Origin: Domibacillus mangrovi
GTDB taxonomy: Bacteria; Bacillota; Bacilli; Bacillales; Domibacillaceae
NCBI RefSeq assembly: GCF_001906925.1
Contig: NZ_MRWQ01000012.1
Span: 28,163-92,162, forward strand
Length of the DNA: 64,000 nt
Reading direction: 5' to 3'
Part shown: positions 38,238 to 47,760 of the stretch, in pieces
Layout of the letters: every line of letters begins with the position of its first letter
Position numbering within the stretch: the stretch's first letter is position 1
Notes under the pieces: model-generated
What the model was told of the DNA's origin: nothing
Databases searched by the model: none
Seen by the model: only the letters and a program-made list of their open reading frames with translations
Position numbers and translations under genes: made by a program

Positions 38238-38394
38238 TTTATCCCGCATTAACGGGCAGTAAGATCCCCTTCTTCAAGACTTCGAAAAGAAAAGAAGGAT
38301 AAGCAGGGGATCAACTGCCCGTAAAAGCCCGATTGGTTCAACTAACATTCAGTGGGGGATGAAGAAAACCCCACTGAATGAAGTATTACTTTAT
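38238..38394 (+). repeat. Nested-hairpin intergenic repeat, short form, copy 3
   Basis: A 157-bp short version: the first hairpin (GGGCAGTAAGATCCCC / GGGGATCAACTGCCC), the GATTGGTTCAACTAAC linker, and the CATTCAGTGGGG / CCCCACTGAATG hairpin with a tiny loop. Its closing TTTAT is also the first five bases of copy 4. Confidence 0.9.
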
Positions 38395-38667
38395 CCCGCA
38401 TTAATGGGCAGTAAGACCCTCGCTTAAAGATGTCGAAAAGAAAAGGTGGATAAGCGGGGGATCTACTGTCCGTAAAAGCCCGATTGGTTCGGGCCGGCTG
38501 AAGCCGGTTACTAAGGTCTTGCCACAGGACGCGGCGCTCTTTACTTGAGTTCCTGTTTATTCAGTAGGGCTAAGAGGAAGGCAGACTAAGAACGTCACGT
38601 CCTGTGACAACGTCTGCATAATTCACATCCTGTAAATCTAACCCCACTGAATGAAGTTTCACTTTAT
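38390..38667 (+). repeat. Nested-hairpin intergenic repeat, long form, copy 4
   Basis: A 278-bp long version in head-to-tail tandem with copy 3, sharing TTTAT. It is the most diverged copy (for example CAGTAGGG for CAGTGGGG, GTAAATC for GTGAACC). Its last TTTAT supplies the stop codon of the convergent aldo/keto reductase gene. Confidence 0.9.
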
Positions 38668-39554
38668 GGGACACTATGGCCCATAGAACTGTGCAAAATA
38701 GCAAACCATTGGCCATGATTGAGTGATAGATCGAGCGATTTTACAGCAGCGTCAATCCGTTCTTTTTTGCCGGAACCAATGATCGGCATAATCTGCGCCG
38801 GATGACGAATGAGCCATGCGTAAAGGACTTCGTCTATTCTGTCTGCACCGATTTCATGGCCGACATCTTGAAGTGTTTGCCGAAGTCTGACCGCTTTTTC
38901 ATCGGTCCCATTAAAAATAGAACCGCCTGCCAGTGGCGACCAGGCCATAGGTGCAATTCGTTTTTCCTGGCATAAATGAAGTGTGCCGTCTTCGAAGTTT
39001 TCAAGATGATAGGCAGATAACTCTAACTGATTTGTTACGAGCGGAAACGTCATGTATGATTCAAGCATACGCCATTGATGATCTTTAAAGTTGGACACAC
39101 CAAAGTGGCGTACTTTCCCCGCTTCTTTTAACTGAACAAATGCATCGGCCGTTTCATGAGGGTCCATAAACGGATCAGGTCGATGAATAAGCAGCAAGTC
39201 AATATAGTCCGTTCGCAAGTTACGCAATGATTGCTCAACAGACGCGATAATATGGGATTTCGTCGTATTATAATGTTTAGGAAGCTGTTCAGATGGCAAA
39301 ACGATGCCGCATTTCGTGACGAGTTCCATTTGATAACGCAATGACGGTTTTTCATTTAGTGCGTCGCCAAATAGCGTTTCACATGTATAGCCTCCATAAA
39401 TATCAGCATGATCGAACGTTGTAATCCCACGCTCCATTGCGTGCTCAATTAAATCAAGTGTTTTTTTAGTAGAATATTGCCAGTCGGCAAGCCGCCATGA
39501 TCCGTGAATGAATCGGGAAAATGACAGATCATTTGTTAATTGAATGCGTTCCAT
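38664..39554 (-). CDS. Aldo/keto reductase (YcsN/YdhF-like)
   Basis: The 296-aa NADPH-dependent oxidoreductase has the TIM-barrel catalytic set: Asp and Tyr in DHADIYGGY, Lys in VTKCGI and His in LLIHRPDP, with the cofactor loop GVSNF and PIIGSGKKERI near the end. ATG 39554 follows AAGGATGG; an in-frame codon at 39563 is also possible. The C-terminus SMGHSVP is normal for the subfamily, but its TAA lies in the terminal TTTAT of repeat copy 4. Substrate unknown. Confidence 0.92.
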   Translation of the reverse strand: MERIQLTNDLSFSRFIHGSWRLADWQYSTKKTLDLIEHAMERGITTFDHADIYGGYTCETLFGDALNEKPSLRYQMELVTKCGIVLPSEQLPKHYNTTKSHIIASVEQSLRNLRTDYIDLLLIHRPDPFMDPHETADAFVQLKEAGKVRHFGVSNFKDHQWRMLESYMTFPLVTNQLELSAYHLENFEDGTLHLCQEKRIAPMAWSPLAGGSIFNGTDEKAVRLRQTLQDVGHEIGADRIDEVLYAWLIRHPAQIMPIIGSGKKERIDAAVKSLDLSLNHGQWFAILHSSMGHSVP

Positions 39555-39578
39555 CGTAACCATCCTTGTTTATTCAGT

Positions 39579-40397
39579 TTAAACGTGTAGGTTTAGCGAT
39601 AACCGTTCTTCTAGAAAAAGGGCAATGCCGTCTTCTTGATTTGAAGCGGTCGTTTCATTCGCGATCGATTTTAATTCCTTAATCCCGTTGCCCATTGCGA
39701 CACCGGTGCCGGCAAACTCGATCATTTCTAAGTCATTGTCTTCATCACCGAAAGCAATAATGCGTTCGGGCGGAATGCCCATCCAGTCGGAAATGCGCTT
39801 TAAGCCAACTGCTTTGCTCATGCCGCTTTTAACGATTTCAACAACATGCCATGGGGCTGTCCAACGCCGGTGATCGATCACTTCGGCATGAACATCGCTT
39901 AAATGCCGTCGTATTTCTGGCACCTGTTCTTCTGTCGCGTGAATGAGCATACTCGTTGGATGATCCGTCAGCATGTTGCGCAAATCACCGCTTGTAATGC
40001 CGGCACTTCCCATTTCGAATACATTGATGAGTTTTTCATCGTGATAGTGGAGATAGACATCATCGAGTACTTCAGCGATGATATTATGAAAAGTGAACGA
40101 TTGACATGCTTCAACGATATCGATTGCTGTTTTTAACTCCATCGGTTCATGGAACATTCCCCATCCCGCATTGCCAGGGTGATGAACGAATGCCCCATTA
40201 AAGTTGACGATCGGTGTTTTTAATCCAAGCTCGCTGTAATATGGCATACTAGAGCGAAAAGGGCGGCCTGTTGCAATCATTACTTCGTGGCCTTGCTCCA
40301 TTGCGGCATGAATCGTTTGCTTTGTTCGGGAAGAGATCGTTTTTTCATCCGTCAATAGCGTTCCATCGAGATCAAGTACAATTAAATGTTTTTCCAT
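39579..40397 (-). CDS. Cof-type HAD-superfamily phosphatase
   Basis: The 272-aa protein has HAD motif I LDLDGTLL, motif II IATGRP, the Lys in GMSKAVGL and motif IV FGDEDNDLEMIE, with a C2-type cap of the Cof subfamily. These enzymes dephosphorylate sugar phosphates and flavin precursors; the substrate cannot be fixed here. It precedes the aldo/keto reductase on the same strand with a 24-bp gap, so the two are probably one operon. Confidence 0.92.
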   Translation of the reverse strand: MEKHLIVLDLDGTLLTDEKTISSRTKQTIHAAMEQGHEVMIATGRPFRSSMPYYSELGLKTPIVNFNGAFVHHPGNAGWGMFHEPMELKTAIDIVEACQSFTFHNIIAEVLDDVYLHYHDEKLINVFEMGSAGITSGDLRNMLTDHPTSMLIHATEEQVPEIRRHLSDVHAEVIDHRRWTAPWHVVEIVKSGMSKAVGLKRISDWMGIPPERIIAFGDEDNDLEMIEFAGTGVAMGNGIKELKSIANETTASNQEDGIALFLEERLSLNLHV

Positions 40398-40542
40398 TCT
40401 GCATCTCTCTCTCCTTTTCCTGTTTCTCCTTTTAAGTGTAGAGGGTAGGGTCCTTATTTGTAAAGAGGCAGGCTTTTTGTTTATTTATATATTTGTCTGT
40501 TATGATAAGAAGAGATGAGAAAAGGAAGGAGTGTTTTTCAAC

Positions 40543-40851
40543 ATGGATCAAGATTTAAAAGAAAATATTATGGGTGCGCTTGAGCAGGTTGTCGATCCGG
40601 AACTCGGTATTGACATCGTCAACCTTGGGCTCGTCTATGACGTTGATATGGACGAGGAAGGAAAAACAACAATTACGATGACATTGACGTCAATGGGTTG
40701 TCCACTTGCTGGGGTTATCGTCGATCAAGTGAAAGCAGCGCTTGCCGATATTCCAGAGGTGAAAGAAGTCGAAGCGAACATCGTATGGACGCCGACATGG
40801 TCACGCGACATGATGTCACGCTATGCAAAAATTGCATTAGGCATTCAATAA
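40543..40851 (+). CDS. yitW: MIP18/DUF59-family iron-sulfur assembly factor YitW
   Basis: The 102-aa protein has the DUF59 pattern DPELGIDIVNLGLVYD and the conserved MTLTSMGCPLAGVI Cys loop. Homologs (SufT, YitW) assist iron-sulfur cluster maturation. ATG 40543 follows AAGGAAGGAG; the upstream in-frame codon at 40531 is inside the leader. It has its own terminator and stands convergent to an fnr gene. Confidence 0.9.
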   Translation: MDQDLKENIMGALEQVVDPELGIDIVNLGLVYDVDMDEEGKTTITMTLTSMGCPLAGVIVDQVKAALADIPEVKEVEANIVWTPTWSRDMMSRYAKIALGIQ

Positions 40852-40895
40852 AAAAGATGGAGGACTCAGATATCTGGGGATCCTCCATCTTTTTT
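40850..40895. terminator. Bidirectional terminator between yitW and fnr
   Basis: AAAAAAGATGGAGGA / TCCTCCATCTTTTTT with a 15-nt loop. Confidence 0.9.
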
Positions 40896-41586
40896 AATCA
40901 ATTTGGCACAGATCAATCGGACAGTTTTCACAGTTAATTTCCTGTTTTAAATAATCAATGTCGCATAATGTGATGCGGTTACGCTTCATTTTAATAATGC
41001 CTTCTTTTCTCAGTTCCGAAAGCAGCCGGTTGACGACTTCACGGGACGTGCCGCATAAGTTCGCCATTTCTTGGTTCGTCAGCGACACATTTATTTGTAG
41101 ACCCTCTGCCGTTTTTTCCCCAAATGTGTTACCCATCCGGATTAGTGTTGAATAAACACCGCCTTTTTTTCCGTTTAAGACGAGATCACGAAGCTTTGAC
41201 TGCGTCCGTAAATGGTTGTTATGTGTATAGCGAAGCCAATGCACCATTAATTCCGTTTTTGATGACAACGCTGATTCTAATTTGTGGCGGGAGATGACAA
41301 GTGCTTCACCAGATTCGATGGCTTTCGCATTCATTGTATAATTCGCATCTTCTTCAAACAGTGCCATTTCAATCAGCATATCGTGAGCTTTTGAAATCCG
41401 AATGGTCAACTCACGGCCATCCGGTATAAATTTGCTAATCTGTATTTTGCCAGACTGCATCCAGAAAATGTTAGATGCTGAATCTCCTTCTTGAAACAAG
41501 TAAGTGCCTTTTTTAAACGATCGCACATGTTGCTCTTCTGCAAATAAGGCTTCCAGTGTACGTAAAAGCGACGGATCAAATACCAC
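40894..41586 (-). CDS. fnr: Crp/Fnr-family regulator with C-terminal Fe-S cysteine motif
   Basis: The 230-aa protein has an N-terminal cNMP-type barrel (FQEGDSASNIFWMQSGKI), a dimer helix, and a winged helix (SLTNQEMANLCGTSREVVNR). The C-terminus carries Cys219-x2-Cys222-x4-Cys227, matching the three cysteines that with an Asp hold the [4Fe-4S] cluster in Bacillus Fnr; Asp134 is a candidate fourth ligand. It probably activates anaerobic genes. The start is GTG 41586 with AAGGAGG upstream. Confidence 0.88.
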   Translation of the reverse strand: MVFDPSLLRTLEALFAEEQHVRSFKKGTYLFQEGDSASNIFWMQSGKIQISKFIPDGRELTIRISKAHDMLIEMALFEEDANYTMNAKAIESGEALVISRHKLESALSSKTELMVHWLRYTHNNHLRTQSKLRDLVLNGKKGGVYSTLIRMGNTFGEKTAEGLQINVSLTNQEMANLCGTSREVVNRLLSELRKEGIIKMKRNRITLCDIDYLKQEINCENCPIDLCQID

Positions 41587-41719
41587 TCGAGTCCAACCTC
41601 CTTATCTCCTATTGTAAAGGTGTTAAGTGTGCATAACAACTAGTTATTTATAAGTATAAAATAAGTTTTTCAAACCATTTTCTTTGCCAAAAAGAAGGGG
41701 ATAAATTAAAATGAATGAA

Positions 41720-41736
41720 AGGTCAAGAAAGGTCAA
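41720..41736 (+). promoter_or_regulatory. CtsR operator of clpB
   Basis: Direct heptads AGGTCAA-GAA-AGGTCAA, the CtsR heat-shock repressor pattern. The site ends where the clpB Shine-Dalgarno (AAGGGGG) begins. Confidence 0.88.
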
Positions 41737-41748
41737 GGGGGTTTTTAG

Positions 41749-44334
41749 GTGAAGATGGACAACATGACATATACGATGCAAGAAGCACTTACTTCAGCTC
41801 AGCAAAGCGCCGTTGAACGAAATCATTCTGACGTGGACACCGTACACATGATGATGGCACTCGCTTCAAAAGAAGTCGGATTGTTCAGCCGGATTCTCGA
41901 ACGTGCAGGAATGAAAAAAGCTGTGTTGCTCCGCGCCCTGCAGCAAGCGATTCAAATAAAGCCGATCGTTTCTGGAGACGCGCAGTACGGTGCTTATTTA
42001 TCAAGTGCATTGAACGCATGGTTTCAAAAAGCAACGAATATTCAAAAAGAATTTGATGATGCGTATTTATCTGTTGAACATATGGCTGCATCAATTTTTT
42101 CAGCAGGCAAAGTGATTGTAGACGTATTGAAAAAAGAAAATGTGACGGAAAAGGCTATCTTAAGAGCCATTCAAGAGATCAGGGGGAATGAAAAAGTGAC
42201 GACACAAAATCCAGAAGCAGGCTACGAAGCACTAGCAAAATATGGGCGTGATTTAGTTGAAGAAGTGCGCGCAGGGAAAATCGATCCAGTCATTGGCCGT
42301 GATGATGAAATCCGGCATGTGATTCGTATTTTATCGCGGAAAACGAAAAACAATCCAGTATTAATTGGAGAGCCGGGGACAGGAAAGACCGCTATTGTAG
42401 AAGGATTAGCCTGGCGAATTGTTCGCAAAGATGTACCAGATGGGTTGAAGGATAAAACGATTTTTTCGCTTGATATGAGTTCACTTATTGCTGGTGCAAA
42501 ATTTCGCGGGGAGTTTGAAGAACGGTTACAAGCGGTGTTGAATGAAGTAAAGAAAAGCGACGGCAATATTTTATTGTTTATTGATGAAATTCATACCATT
42601 GTCGGTGCGGGGAAAACAGAAGGATCGATGGATGCCGGCAATATGCTCAAGCCGATGCTCGCACGAGGAGAGCTTCATTGTATCGGTGCAACGACACTTG
42701 ATGAACACCGCCAATACATTGAAAAAGATCCCGCGCTGGAGCGGCGTTTTCAGCCCGTACTCGTATCAGAACCGACGATTGAAGATACCATTTCGATCTT
42801 GCGTGGCTTAAAAGAAAGATTTGAAATTCATCATGGCGTGAATATTCACGACCGGGCGCTCGTTGCGGCTACCACCTTGTCCAACCGCTACATTACAGAT
42901 CGTTTTTTACCAGACAAAGCAATTGACTTGATGGATGAAGCATGTGCGATGATCCGGACGGAAATTGATTCGATGCCGACGGAACTCGATGCCGTAATGA
43001 GACGTGTTATGCAGCTTGAAATTGAAGAAGCAGCCTTACGAAAAGAAAAAGATGTAGAAAGTGCTACGCGTCTCGTTCACATTCAAAAGGAATTATCCAA
43101 TTTAAAAGAACAAGCAGACACGATGAAAGCCCAATGGATGGGCGAAAAAGAAGCAATTATGGATGTGAAAGAGAAGCGGGGAGAACTAGACCGTCTGCGC
43201 CGTGAACTAGAAGATGCGGAAAGCCGTTATGATTTAAATCGAGCAGCTGAACTGCGCCACGGACAAATTCCGGCCGTAGAGAAAGAATTAGTAGAATTGG
43301 AAGCGGGCACTGCGGATGAAAGAGAGAACCGGCTCCTTCGTGAAGAAGTAACCGAGGAAGAAATTGCATCGATTGTTGCACGCTGGACGGGTATTCCGGT
43401 AACGAAACTGGTAGAAGGTGAACGGGAAAAGTTACTGCGTCTTGAGGACATTTTACATGAACGGGTGATCGGACAGGATGAAGCAGTGTCGCTAGTCAGT
43501 GATGCAGTATTGCGGGCGCGGGCAGGCATTAAAGATCCAAATCGTCCAATCGGCTCTTTTTTATTCCTTGGGCCAACCGGGGTCGGGAAAACGGAGCTGG
43601 CAAAGACACTTGCCGATGTACTGTTTGACAGTGATGAGCAGATGATTCGTCTTGACATGTCGGAGTATATGGAGAAACACTCTGTATCGAGGCTTGTTGG
43701 AGCACCTCCAGGGTATGTTGGATATGAAGAAGGAGGTCAGCTGACTGAAGCGATCCGCCGCCGTCCATATTCTGTTGTGCTACTGGATGAAGTGGAGAAA
43801 GCGCATCCGGATGTGTTTAATATATTGCTGCAAATACTTGATGATGGCCGGATTACCGATTCGCAAGGGCGCATGGTGGACTGCAAAAATACAGTGTTCA
43901 TTATGACGTCTAATATTGGATCATCTCATTTGCTTGAAATAGAAGGCGAAGGAGAAATTCCGGAAGAAGCAAAAACTAATGTGATGAATCAGCTACATGC
44001 TCATTTCCGTCCGGAGTTTTTGAATCGGGTCGATGATGTCGTGCTATTTAAACCACTCACACAAGCCAATTTAAAAGGCATTGCAAGTAAACTTTTGGCT
44101 GGATTGGATGAACGTCTTGAAGATCGGGGAATTACCCTTTCTGTAACGGATGAGGCAAAAGATATCATTGTCGAAAAAGGGTATGATCCAGTCTTCGGTG
44201 CCCGTCCATTGAAACGGTTTATTCAACGGCAAATTGAAACAAAAGTAGCACGTGCAATTATTGCAGGTGAAATTTTGCCAGGTGCAACGGCAGTCATTGA
44301 TGTAAAAGAAGGGGAACTCATTGTTAGAAAGTGA
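41749..44334 (+). CDS. clpB: ATP-dependent disaggregase ClpB
   Basis: ClpB rescues aggregated proteins with DnaK. The 861-aa protein has the N-domain repeats ([14 protein letters not shown]), NBD1 with Walker A GEPGTGKT at 207-214, a coiled-coil M-domain near residues 400-520, and NBD2 with GPTGVGKT at 608-615, ending in a C-terminal [10 protein letters not shown] region. GTG 41749 is used because AAGGGGG lies 7 bp upstream; ATG 41755 is possible. It is controlled by the CtsR site. B. subtilis 168 lacks this gene. Confidence 0.96.
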   Translation: MKMDNMTYTMQEALTSAQQSAVERNHSDVDTVHMMMALASKEVGLFSRILERAGMKKAVLLRALQQAIQIKPIVSGDAQYGAYLSSALNAWFQKATNIQKEFDDAYLSVEHMAASIFSAGKVIVDVLKKENVTEKAILRAIQEIRGNEKVTTQNPEAGYEALAKYGRDLVEEVRAGKIDPVIGRDDEIRHVIRILSRKTKNNPVLIGEPGTGKTAIVEGLAWRIVRKDVPDGLKDKTIFSLDMSSLIAGAKFRGEFEERLQAVLNEVKKSDGNILLFIDEIHTIVGAGKTEGSMDAGNMLKPMLARGELHCIGATTLDEHRQYIEKDPALERRFQPVLVSEPTIEDTISILRGLKERFEIHHGVNIHDRALVAATTLSNRYITDRFLPDKAIDLMDEACAMIRTEIDSMPTELDAVMRRVMQLEIEEAALRKEKDVESATRLVHIQKELSNLKEQADTMKAQWMGEKEAIMDVKEKRGELDRLRRELEDAESRYDLNRAAELRHGQIPAVEKELVELEAGTADERENRLLREEVTEEEIASIVARWTGIPVTKLVEGEREKLLRLEDILHERVIGQDEAVSLVSDAVLRARAGIKDPNRPIGSFLFLGPTGVGKTELAKTLADVLFDSDEQMIRLDMSEYMEKHSVSRLVGAPPGYVGYEEGGQLTEAIRRRPYSVVLLDEVEKAHPDVFNILLQILDDGRITDSQGRMVDCKNTVFIMTSNIGSSHLLEIEGEGEIPEEAKTNVMNQLHAHFRPEFLNRVDDVVLFKPLTQANLKGIASKLLAGLDERLEDRGITLSVTDEAKDIIVEKGYDPVFGARPLKRFIQRQIETKVARAIIAGEILPGATAVIDVKEGELIVRK

Positions 44335-44391
44335 TGGTCAGAGAATGGTCATAAAACGATGTAAGTGGTTAGAAACAATATGTAATGAGAT

Positions 44392-44429
44392 AAAAAGCGG
44401 TGCTGCATTATGGACAGCACCGCTTTTTC
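44392..44429. terminator. Bidirectional terminator between clpB and comZ
   Basis: AAAAAGCGGTGCTG / CAGCACCGCTTTTT. Confidence 0.9.
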
Positions 44430-44615
44430 TTATTTTTCCGTTTGTGCATCTTTTTTGCCGAGTTCGTACGCTTCTTGCATGACGTTCATAAATAAGCCAA
44501 AAAAGGGCTCTGCCATCGCAGGTGAGAATTCGATACCGGCTTCTTTCATTTTTTCCTGTGCATCCGGTAAGTAGTTCATCGCAATTTGCATAAATTCCAT
44601 CTGTTTGTTATCCAT
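44430..44615 (-). CDS. comZ: Competence regulator ComZ
   Basis: The 61-aa protein matches ComZ, which in B. subtilis represses comG expression. The MEFMQIAMNYLPDAQEKMKE helix and the PFFGLFMNVMQEAYELGKKDA C-terminus (quoted here as AYELGKKDA) are conserved. ATG 44615 follows AGGGAG. In B. subtilis comZ is downstream of med and in the same direction as fabH; here no med is adjacent and comZ is inverted. Confidence 0.9.
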   Translation of the reverse strand: MDNKQMEFMQIAMNYLPDAQEKMKEAGIEFSPAMAEPFFGLFMNVMQEAYELGKKDAQTEK

Positions 44616-44663
44616 CGTATTATCTCCCTTTTTTATCCAGGTTATGGCCTAGATTCTTTTATT

Positions 44664-44803
44664 TTTATCCCGCATTAACGGGCAGTAATCCCCCGCTATC
44701 AAGACTTCTAAGCGGGGGATTACTGCCCGTAAAAGCCCGATTGGTTCAACTAACATCCAGTGGGGGATGAAGAAAACCCCCACTGAATGCAGTTTCCCTT
44801 TAT
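44664..44803 (+). repeat. Nested-hairpin intergenic repeat, short form, copy 5
   Basis: A 140-bp copy in which the first hairpin is perfect: GGGCAGTAATCCCCCGCT / AAGCGGGGGATTACTGCCC with a 12-nt loop. The second hairpin is CCAGTGGGGG / CCCCCACTG. It is bounded by TTTAT on both sides. Confidence 0.9.
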
Positions 44804-44913
44804 TTTACTGCAAAAATCGTCAAGAAAAAGAAAAACTTTTTCATGCCGCTGATCCCGTAATATGCTAAGATTATGAACAGAGTACATAAATGTAAGGTGA
44901 AGGAGGTTTACCC

Positions 44914-45096
44914 GTGCAATATATTATGACATTTGTTTGGACACTTGTCTTGTCTGAAATGGTTGTATACGTTGTGTCATCGATGAACGGCGCTCCGTTT
45001 CATGTTGAAACAGGTATTTTGATTGCCGTTATCGCTACGATTTTGTTGTTCATTTTGACAGCGCTTATTCCAAACGATCCTATTGAGAAACATTGA
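44914..45096 (+). CDS. DUF2929-like small membrane protein
   Basis: The 60-aa protein has two membrane helices (IMTFVWTLVLSEMVVYVVSS and ILIAVIATILLFILTALI) and a short charged end. It resembles DUF2929 (YjzD-like) proteins found upstream of fabH in Bacilli. GTG 44914 follows AAGGAGG. It ends in its own terminator, so it is not part of the fab operon. Function unknown. Confidence 0.75.
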   Translation: MQYIMTFVWTLVLSEMVVYVVSSMNGAPFHVETGILIAVIATILLFILTALIPNDPIEKH

Positions 45097-45101
45097 TAGA
45101 T

Positions 45102-45143
45102 GAAAGCGGGTTCCTAGTCATAGGAGTCCGCTTTCGTTTTTTT
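45102..45143 (+). terminator. Terminator before fabH
   Basis: AAAGCGGGTTCCTA / TAGGAGTCCGCTTT followed by a T run. Confidence 0.88.
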
Positions 45144-45172
45144 AGTTGCAATCGTGAATTGTTTTCAGTAAA

Positions 45173-45191
45173 ATTAGGACCAAGTCTTAAT
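45173..45191 (+). promoter_or_regulatory. FapR-type operator upstream of fabH
   Basis: ATTAGGACCAAGTCTTAAT matches the FapR pattern ATTAGTACCTAGTACTAAT at 16 of 19 positions. It lies 41 bp before the fabH ATG, where FapR controls fabHA-fabF in B. subtilis. Confidence 0.75.
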
Positions 45192-45231
45192 AATTGATAT
45201 TACTAATGTATGTGAAAGAAGGTGCGTTTTG

Positions 45232-46164
45232 ATGAACGCTGGAATATGGGGAATGGGCAGATACATTCCGGAAAATGTGGTGACGAATGCCGATCTGGAA
45301 AAAAGAATGGATACGTCAGATGAATGGATTCGCACGCGTACAGGTATTGAAGAACGCCGTATTGCTGGAGATGATGTCGACACGTCGTACATGGCGATTA
45401 AAGCAGCGGAAAAAGCGATTGAGCATGCAGGGATCCATCCGGAAGAAATTGATCTTATCATTACAGCAACGGTGACACCGGATCAACGTTTTCCTTCTGT
45501 ATCATGTTTGATTCAACACGAAATCGGTGCAGTAAATGCGGCAGCGATGGATATAAGTGCAGCATGTGCGGGGTTTATGTACGCCATCATTACAGGGAAA
45601 CAGTTTGTGGAAACAGGCACGTATAAACATATTCTCGTCATTGGTGCGGAAAAATTGTCAAAATCCGTTGACTGGGAAGACCGTAATACAGCCGTTTTAT
45701 TTGGAGATGGTGCTGGAGCGGCTATTCTAGGGCCAGTTGCAGATGGGAGGGGTATCCTTTCATTTGAACTCGGTGCAGATGGACGGGGAGCGAAGCATTT
45801 ATATCAGGATGAATACGTAAAAATGAATGGCCGTGAAGTATTTAAATTTGCTGTTCGTCAAATGGGTGAATCAGCGATTAACGTGATCGAAAAAGCGGGT
45901 TTAACAAAAGATGATGTTGACTTTTTAATGCCCCATCAGGCAAATATTCGCATTATGGAATCATCCCGTGAACGTCTCGGTTTGCCGCCTGAAAAAATGT
46001 CGGTGACGATCAATCAATTTGGTAATACATCATCTGCGTCGATTCCGATTACATTTGTAGAAGAATTGGAAAAGGGAAAGATTAAAGATGATGATGTTAT
46101 TGTGATGGTCGGTTTTGGCGGAGGGTTAACATGGGGCGCTATCGCGATGAAGTGGGGACGCTAA
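45232..46164 (+). CDS. fabH: 3-oxoacyl-ACP synthase III
   Basis: FabH starts fatty-acid synthesis by condensing acyl-CoA primers with malonyl-ACP. The 310-aa protein has the catalytic triad Cys112 (DISAACAGF), His235 (MPHQAN) and Asn265 (NQFGNTSS). ATG 45232 is used; the TTG just before it is in frame. fabF follows on the same strand with a 29-bp gap. Malonyl-CoA-responsive repression by FapR is likely from the upstream site. Confidence 0.97.
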   Translation: MNAGIWGMGRYIPENVVTNADLEKRMDTSDEWIRTRTGIEERRIAGDDVDTSYMAIKAAEKAIEHAGIHPEEIDLIITATVTPDQRFPSVSCLIQHEIGAVNAAAMDISAACAGFMYAIITGKQFVETGTYKHILVIGAEKLSKSVDWEDRNTAVLFGDGAGAAILGPVADGRGILSFELGADGRGAKHLYQDEYVKMNGREVFKFAVRQMGESAINVIEKAGLTKDDVDFLMPHQANIRIMESSRERLGLPPEKMSVTINQFGNTSSASIPITFVEELEKGKIKDDDVIVMVGFGGGLTWGAIAMKWGR

Positions 46165-46193
46165 TAGCAGAATACAATGAAGAGGTGGAAAAC

Positions 46194-47435
46194 GTGGAAA
46201 AGCGAAGAGTAGTCATTACCGGTCTCGGCATTGTTTCACCGGTTGGAAGTACAATAGAAGAGGCCTGGGAAAGCGTCACAACAGGAAAAAGTGGTATTAA
46301 GCAGTTAACCAGATTGAACGCAGACGATTATCCTGCCAAAGTGGCGGCAGAAATTAGAGACTTTGATCCTGAACAATTTATGGAAAAAAAAGAAGCACGT
46401 AAAATGGATCGTTTCACTCAATATGCTGTTGCAGCGGCGAAAATGGCGGTTGCTGATGCGAACCTTGATATTAATGATGAAAATGCGCCACGCATCGGTG
46501 TCTGGATCGGTTCGGGTATTGGCGGTATGGAAACATTTGAAAACCAATATAGAATATTTTTAGAGCGCGGCTATCGCCGGGTCAGTCCGTTTTTTGTGCC
46601 GATGATCATTCCTGATATGGCATCAGGACAAGTATCCATTTATTTAGGTGCAAAAGGAGTAAACTCATGTACCGTAACCGCATGTGCATCGGGCACAAAC
46701 TCCATTGGAGATGCGTTTAAAGTGATTCAACGCGGCGATGCAGATGCGATGATTTCAGGTGGTGCAGAAGCTCCGATTACCCAAATGTCCGTAGCTGGTT
46801 TCTGTTCAAATACGGCGCTTTCAAGTAATCCCGATCCAGCAACAGCAAGCCGTCCTTTCGATTCAAATCGTGATGGGTTTGTCATTGGCGAAGGAGCAGG
46901 TATTGTCGTTCTTGAAGAATTGGAGCACGCGAAAAAACGTGGTGCGACTATATATGCGGAAATTGTTGGATATGGTTCGACAGGTGATGCTTATCATATT
47001 ACAGCACCTACGCCAGAAGGTGAAGGCGGAGCACGTGCAATGCAAATGGCCATTAATGATGCAGGATTTGCACCAGAAGATATTGATTATATCAATGCAC
47101 ATGGTACAAGTACACCGTACAATGATAAGTACGAAACAGATGCCATTAAAACGGTTTTCAGCGACCATGCACGAAAACTTTCGATTAGCTCTACGAAATC
47201 AATGACGGGACATATGCTCGGTGCAGCAGGTGGAGTGGAAGCGATTTTCACGGCGTTGACTATTAAAAATGATCTTGTACCGCCAACGATTAATTTAGTC
47301 AATCCCGATCCGGAATGTGATCTGGATTATGTGCCGAATGAAGCACGAAAGCAAGAAGTTCGTTCCGCGCTGAGCAATTCACTCGGATTTGGCGGTCACA
47401 ATGCAACGATCGTGTTAACCAAATATAATGATTAA
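46194..47435 (+). CDS. fabF: 3-oxoacyl-ACP synthase II
   Basis: FabF elongates acyl-ACP chains. The 413-aa length equals the B. subtilis protein. The nucleophile is Cys164 in VTACASGTN, with the two His motifs NAHGTSTP and [12 protein letters not shown] 46194 is chosen for GAGGTGG upstream and the match of the [10 protein letters not shown] start; the frame is open back to 46131 inside fabH. A GC-rich terminator closes the fabH-fabF operon. Confidence 0.97.
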   Translation: MEKRRVVITGLGIVSPVGSTIEEAWESVTTGKSGIKQLTRLNADDYPAKVAAEIRDFDPEQFMEKKEARKMDRFTQYAVAAAKMAVADANLDINDENAPRIGVWIGSGIGGMETFENQYRIFLERGYRRVSPFFVPMIIPDMASGQVSIYLGAKGVNSCTVTACASGTNSIGDAFKVIQRGDADAMISGGAEAPITQMSVAGFCSNTALSSNPDPATASRPFDSNRDGFVIGEGAGIVVLEELEHAKKRGATIYAEIVGYGSTGDAYHITAPTPEGEGGARAMQMAINDAGFAPEDIDYINAHGTSTPYNDKYETDAIKTVFSDHARKLSISSTKSMTGHMLGAAGGVEAIFTALTIKNDLVPPTINLVNPDPECDLDYVPNEARKQEVRSALSNSLGFGGHNATIVLTKYND

Positions 47436-47439
47436 TCTT

Positions 47440-47466
47440 AAAACAGGCCGCGGCCTGTTTTTTTTT
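47440..47466 (+). terminator. fabHF terminator
   Basis: AAACAGGCCGCGGCCTGTTTTTTTT, perfect GC-rich palindrome with a T run. Confidence 0.92.
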
Positions 47467-47515
47467 GTCTTGGTGCCGCATATACATACAGGACAAGCAG
47501 CGGGGATGTGAGCAG

Positions 47516-47704
47516 ATGCGATTCATGATCTTTTTAACAGGATACGGCTTTGCTGTTGCTGGCGGTGTTAGTTTTATTATGTATTTCAATTTTCTTGCAG
47601 CAGGTATAACATGGACAGATTATTTATCTTTTACAATCAGTAGGCCAGAATGTTATTTATTTTTCCTTGGCTGGATACTCATTATTTTGGGTTTGAAGGA
47701 ATAA
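47516..47704 (+). CDS. Small two-span membrane protein
   Basis: The 62-aa product starts at ATG 47516 (GGGGATG ahead) and shows two helices, MIFLTGYGFAVAGGVSFIMY and YLFFLGWILIILGL, separated by a short loop with TISRPECY. It resembles short conserved Bacillus membrane proteins between fabF and yjbA, but I cannot name the family. It lies 57 bp before yjbA and may be cotranscribed. Confidence 0.65.
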   Translation: MRFMIFLTGYGFAVAGGVSFIMYFNFLAAGITWTDYLSFTISRPECYLFFLGWILIILGLKE

Positions 47705-47760
47705 ATTAACGGAAACGTGACGATAATGAACCCATAATAAGGAGTTCAAGGAGGAATTTG

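Noticed and set aside
40958..41155. Short plus-strand frame inside fnr
   Set aside because: Antisense shadow with no start signal; the fnr frame has the full family motifs.
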